Shown: positions 61,301-64,000 of the stretch, piece after piece
How the letters are laid out: every line of letters starts with the position of its first letter
Position numbering within the stretch: position 1 is the first letter of the stretch
Assembly (NCBI GenBank): GCA_036245805.1
Contig: BTRK01000006.1
Location: 31,810,901 to 31,874,900, forward strand
Source: Pristionchus mayeri
Taxonomy: Eukaryota > Nematoda > Chromadorea > Rhabditida > Neodiplogasteridae
Reading direction: 5' to 3'
Length of the DNA stretch: 64,000 bases
The notes under the pieces: model-generated
Seen by the model: only the letters and a program-made list of their open reading frames with translations
Database searches by the model: none
What the model was told of the DNA's origin: nothing
Made by a program: the position numbers and the translations under genes

Positions 61301-64000
61301 GCATTTCGCCATTTCCTAATACCATATTTAAACTAGTTCTTCACAAAATGACTTAAAATCCGCTTTAAAAACGCTTTAAAACAGCATTTTCTTGGCCCTA
61401 CTTTTCCGGAAGACTTTGCACTTTCCCCTCCCTCTTCCTCATTCCTCGCTCTCTCCCTCAAAAGAGCGGCAGAGTCTTCCTCTTCCTCTTCCTCTCCGCA
61501 CTCTATTAGAGAGCGGAGAGGAAGCGGGAAGACCGCTCTGTGCGACGAGGAATGAGATTTTCTCTTCCAGAAGAATGAGAGGGTGGGGAAAGTCTTCCGG
61601 AAGACCAGTCTCGTAAAACTTGCTATGGTGAAAATCAACTCAAAATTTCATGCAAAGGCATTTCGCCATTTCCTAATACCATATTTAAACTAGTTCTTCA
61701 CAAAATGACTTAAAATCCGCTTTAAAAAACGCTTTAAAACAGCATTTTCTTGGCCCTACTCTTCCGGAAGACTTTGCACTTTCCCCTCCCTCTTCCTCAT
61801 TCCTCGCTCTCTCCCTCGAAAGAGCCGCAGAGTCTTCCTCTTCCTCTTCCTCTCCGCACTCTACTCTGGATTGACAACTGATTATTCACCTCCTAATCGT
61901 TGAGATGGCTGTGGTTGACTCTCGAAAGGCGCAGAATTGCACGATAATGCTCAATCGACTGCGAATGTCCAACAGAGACATACGGTGAGGGTGCACTCTT
62001 CCACTTCACGAGACCATTGAGCAGATTTTTTTGAGTTCGGAAAACGATACAACGATCACTTTTTTCATACACACTCACACAACTCAGCCTGACGAAGAGT
62101 TTGCAAAATGGACAGAGCTGACCCGGATTTCAAACTGTGCCTTGCACAAGGGAAAATGTCAATTGTGATAAATGTTTAAGATATTTTAGCGCCATGTTAC
62201 TTACTTCTAGCATTTTACTATAAATAGTCTTAATCTCATCCTGATCCTAATTCAGTCGCTCGCTCCTCGCAATGGACGATCGAATTCCGAAGGACATGAT
62301 CGAACAGGTTCACTAATTTACAGTTTATAGTAGATTGATCTCTGATCTCTCAGATGCTCAAATTCGTGCCCTCCGATCGTGAGAAACGTCAGCTGAAGGA
62401 AGTGGTCGATCGATTGGGAAATGCATCGAGTTGTCTGACGACAGCAGACGCATTCCTATACGAGATATCAGAGTGCGCCATTCTACTTTTGAAGACATTC
62501 AGATCTCATCAGAAACTACTCAAATACCATTTTATGCGTATAAAAATACAAAATTACACTAATATACAATATCATTCTCACATGTCAGCAATAAGTTATC
62601 ACTAGTGGTGCACATTGAAGAAAAAATGGCAGGATTCCTCGTTACGAGCAGCGTCTCAAGTGTCTTCACATCATCAGATCATTCAAGGAGAGACTCGATC
62701 TCCTCGATCCATCCATTCAAGGTAAGTATTCTGTCTATTCTGAAAACAATTAAGATTTAATATTCTTGACCAATTGGTTCAGTTAACCATAGCGGAAGAG
62801 TGACCTCGTGAATTGGTGATATGTGTGTCTCTTGAGTGGTCTCCCGTTGCTGTGTCTCCGTCTCTTCCTCTCGTCGTCTTCGTCAGTTCCTCTCCCTCGT
62901 CCTCGCAGTGGGAAACTATCTCAACTATGGGAAGAGGAGTGGAGATGCATCGGGTGAGCAGTCGCTTACTAATTTCACGCCATATCCTCTCCATGAAGAA
63001 AGATTGAGATCAAATTTAATGAAACCAGTAATACATCCGTTTCATCCGTTTGTTTTCTGTACACAGTATTCATTGCAGCCTTCGAGATCTCTTCTCTTCT
63101 CTCGCTCTCTGATCTCAAATCGACTTTGCGAGCTGATCGATCACTGCTGCATCATCTGTGTCAGGTAGAGGAGAGGGGATGACCAACGAATGAAATTCAT
63201 CCTACGGAGTCATTTACTCGTCAGAACGACAAAAATCTATCGACTGAAGAGTGCGATAATTATGTTCATGACGCCTCGATAGTTGAGATATAGGATGAGA
63301 CAAAGGAGAGATCACTCAGATTCTGGACTCTTCATATCCGGAAGTGGCAAAGCTGAGACTGGAGCTGGGTCCACTTCAGGAGGCAGCCAGATTCAAGTTT
63401 GTTTTACCAACTGTATATTTCACATTCTTTAAATTCCTTTATAAGTGTTCGGAAAAAATTTTCCCTATGATTTTGCATGAAGAATAATAACAATATACTA
63501 GTATCCTTCACATTCGATAATTGTCGTTTCCTGTGCAGTAAAGCCGAGGTTCTGGCGGAACTCCGATCACTCGAACGAGCAGTTGCCACAGTGAAAGCGG
63601 CGATGGAGGAGGTACCGTACCCGAATGTCTACCGTTACCTTCTGTACCCTCAGATGTCATCTGCTGTCTCGACTGATGCACCTCCAGTGGATGGAGATCA
63701 ATTCACTTCAGTCGCTCAATCATTCGTCGAATCAGCCCATGAGGAATACTCCAAGCTAGAGAGGGATTTCTTCAAAATGCAGGCTGAGGTACCCTGCGCA
63801 TCACTCATATTTAGTCATGCCTATGTACAGGGGAAAATGAAGTACTTGTATGTAGATAGGGTGATGGAGTTATTGATGCTTCTGTGTTATCTTCGACAGT
63901 AATCTCTTCAGTTCTCCGAGTGCACTCGTCTCTTCTGTGCTGATTCCTACGAGTCTCCGGGTGAATTCTTCGCCACTCTCGCAAGATTAGTGGGTCAGAT
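49307..64000 (+). CDS. daam-1: DAAM-type formin, partial at 3' end
   Basis: A Rho-regulated formin that nucleates and elongates actin filaments. Exons join in phase: 49307-49381, 49428-49508, 50087-50176, 50512-50576, 50883-50987, 51633-51722, 51792-51840, 53405-53488, 58094-58180, 58254-58312, 58369-58456, 58913-58972, 59037-59131, 59203-59255, 59322-59395, 59472-59556, 59652-59709, 59848-59964, 60077-60185, 60252-60344, 60444-60554, 60639-60743, 61905-61984, 62256-62307, 62354-62472, 62633-62721, 62837-62953, 63079-63164, 63311-63396, 63539-63611, 63654-63788 and 63912 onward: about 920 residues. Order: GBD/FH3 armadillo region (to ~430), coiled coil (433-472), Ser-rich linker, short FH1 with one run of eight prolines (~510-540), then FH2 (ALKTLNWRKIPADRVKGTAW, SRKAQNCTIMLNRLRMSN, LAVGNYLNYGKRSGDASG). 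RKAQNC...LNRL and SYPEVAKLRLELGPLQEAA point to DAAM, not FRL/FMNL. The C-terminal FH2 end and DAD lie beyond the window. The acceptors at 62837 and 63311 are weak; 63612-63653 may be a 42-bp intron or coding. Confidence 0.93.
50988..51632 (+). other. GC-AG intron of daam-1
   Basis: The exon ends ...GACCAAAG and the intron starts GCAAGC, a non-canonical GC donor. No GT donor nearby keeps the frame, while this junction joins TALRTSDQ to FLEEFVSASG just as in other DAAM proteins. It ends at TTCAG. Confidence 0.75.
51841..53404 (+). other. second GC-AG intron of daam-1
   Basis: The donor is TCGAAT/GCAAGT and the acceptor CTCTGCAG. The joined protein, IRALLNSN then HGRKEVL, fits the DAAM armadillo repeat (IKALMNN..GR..VL). 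The intron contains a C13 run (52667-52679) and unassigned coding-looking fragments on the minus strand. Confidence 0.65.
52482..52625 (-). CDS. unrecognised coding fragment inside daam-1 intron
   Basis: Minus strand. An acceptor (CACTTGCAG) is followed by about 40 open codons with mixed composition (YLFSYDPKKLNRLSRC, RQALKKRLISG), ending in TAA close to 52482. A further frame (52090-52359) on the same strand encodes ESFRHFRIN...QRRMVIKY. Both faintly resemble the orphan fragments at 20270-20577 and 24950-25080. Function unknown. Confidence 0.25.
   Translation of the reverse strand, partial: HSLAETPATVGEQYLFSYDPKKLNRLSRCVRMCTLERQALKKRLISG
54472..54920. mobile_element. 449-bp foldback (palindromic) element
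   Basis: Two arms of about 215 bases are near-perfect inverses: CTATCGTACGTGATGGAAAT at the left and ATTTCCATCACGTACGATAG at the right, meeting near 54697. They carry CATAATCCACGAAAC and TTTTTACACGGAAATATGGC with only scattered mismatches. It lies in the 4.6-kb daam-1 intron, and its transcript would form a long hairpin. Confidence 0.92.
56797..56888 (+). repeat. tandem duplication, ~42 bp
   Basis: CGATAAAAGAATGGAATGAT...GATGACCTGCA is present twice, separated by an A-rich spacer. Confidence 0.92.
60786..61863. mobile_element. tandem triplet of the hAT-like MITE in daam-1 intron
   Basis: Three head-to-tail copies (60786-61148, 61150-61505, 61507-61863), each separated by a single T. The second and third are closest to each other, sharing GCGGGAAGACC and CATTTCGCCATTTCC, so the last step was a local duplication. 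TCTGGATT flanks the whole array (60772-60779 and 61865-61872), implying one original insertion. The array fills the intron between FH2 exons 60639-60743 and 61905-61984 without touching the splice sites. Confidence 0.92.

Overview
The window reads as nematode nuclear DNA. Genes are cut into many short exons (mostly 50-140 bp) with introns ending in TTTCAG-like acceptors. Several first exons begin directly after such an acceptor, as trans-spliced nematode mRNAs do. The gene content includes families expanded in or typical of nematodes: a serpentine chemoreceptor and a transthyretin-like secreted protein. The dense exon structure and repeat load would suit a diplogastrid such as Pristionchus, but that is inference; the species cannot be named from the sequence alone.

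Layout: (1) 2.5-4.5 kb (+), a ten-exon seven-helix chemoreceptor. (2) 5.2-6.8 kb (-), a GH29 alpha-L-fucosidase with only its N-terminal ~183 residues; the rest of the catalytic domain is missing. (3) 7.95-9.6 kb, a 31-bp minisatellite split by a nearly intact mariner element, followed by a 500-base assembly gap. (4) 10.1-13.9 kb (-), a basonuclin-type C2H2 zinc-finger gene (bnc-1-like). Its last exons fall in or beyond the gap, its first exon was not found, and two of its introns carry TIR elements. (5) 14-26 kb, gene-poor and low-complexity, with a few unassigned coding-looking exons on the minus strand. (6) 26.4-27.3 kb (+), a complete transthyretin-like gene. (7) 28.0-31.4 kb (-), a complete 13-exon secreted protein with eight EGF-like repeats; one intron holds a 631-bp TIR element whose near-identical twin lies 6 kb away. 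(8) 31.6-49.3 kb, no recognisable gene but many transposable elements: a foldback element with a second element nested in it, further long palindromes, and hAT-like MITEs with 8-bp target duplications. (9) 49.3-64.0 kb (+), a DAAM-type formin (daam-1) of at least 32 exons that runs off the window end; one intron holds a tandem triplet of the hAT-like MITE.

No operon or joint pathway is evident; neighbouring genes are functionally unrelated. What ties the region together is its mobile-element history. At least six non-autonomous TIR, MITE or foldback families are present, mostly in introns and intergenic DNA. Two of these families, which share no obvious end sequence, both carry an internal tRNA-like (A box/B box) segment. 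Long C/G homopolymer tracts are also unusually frequent.
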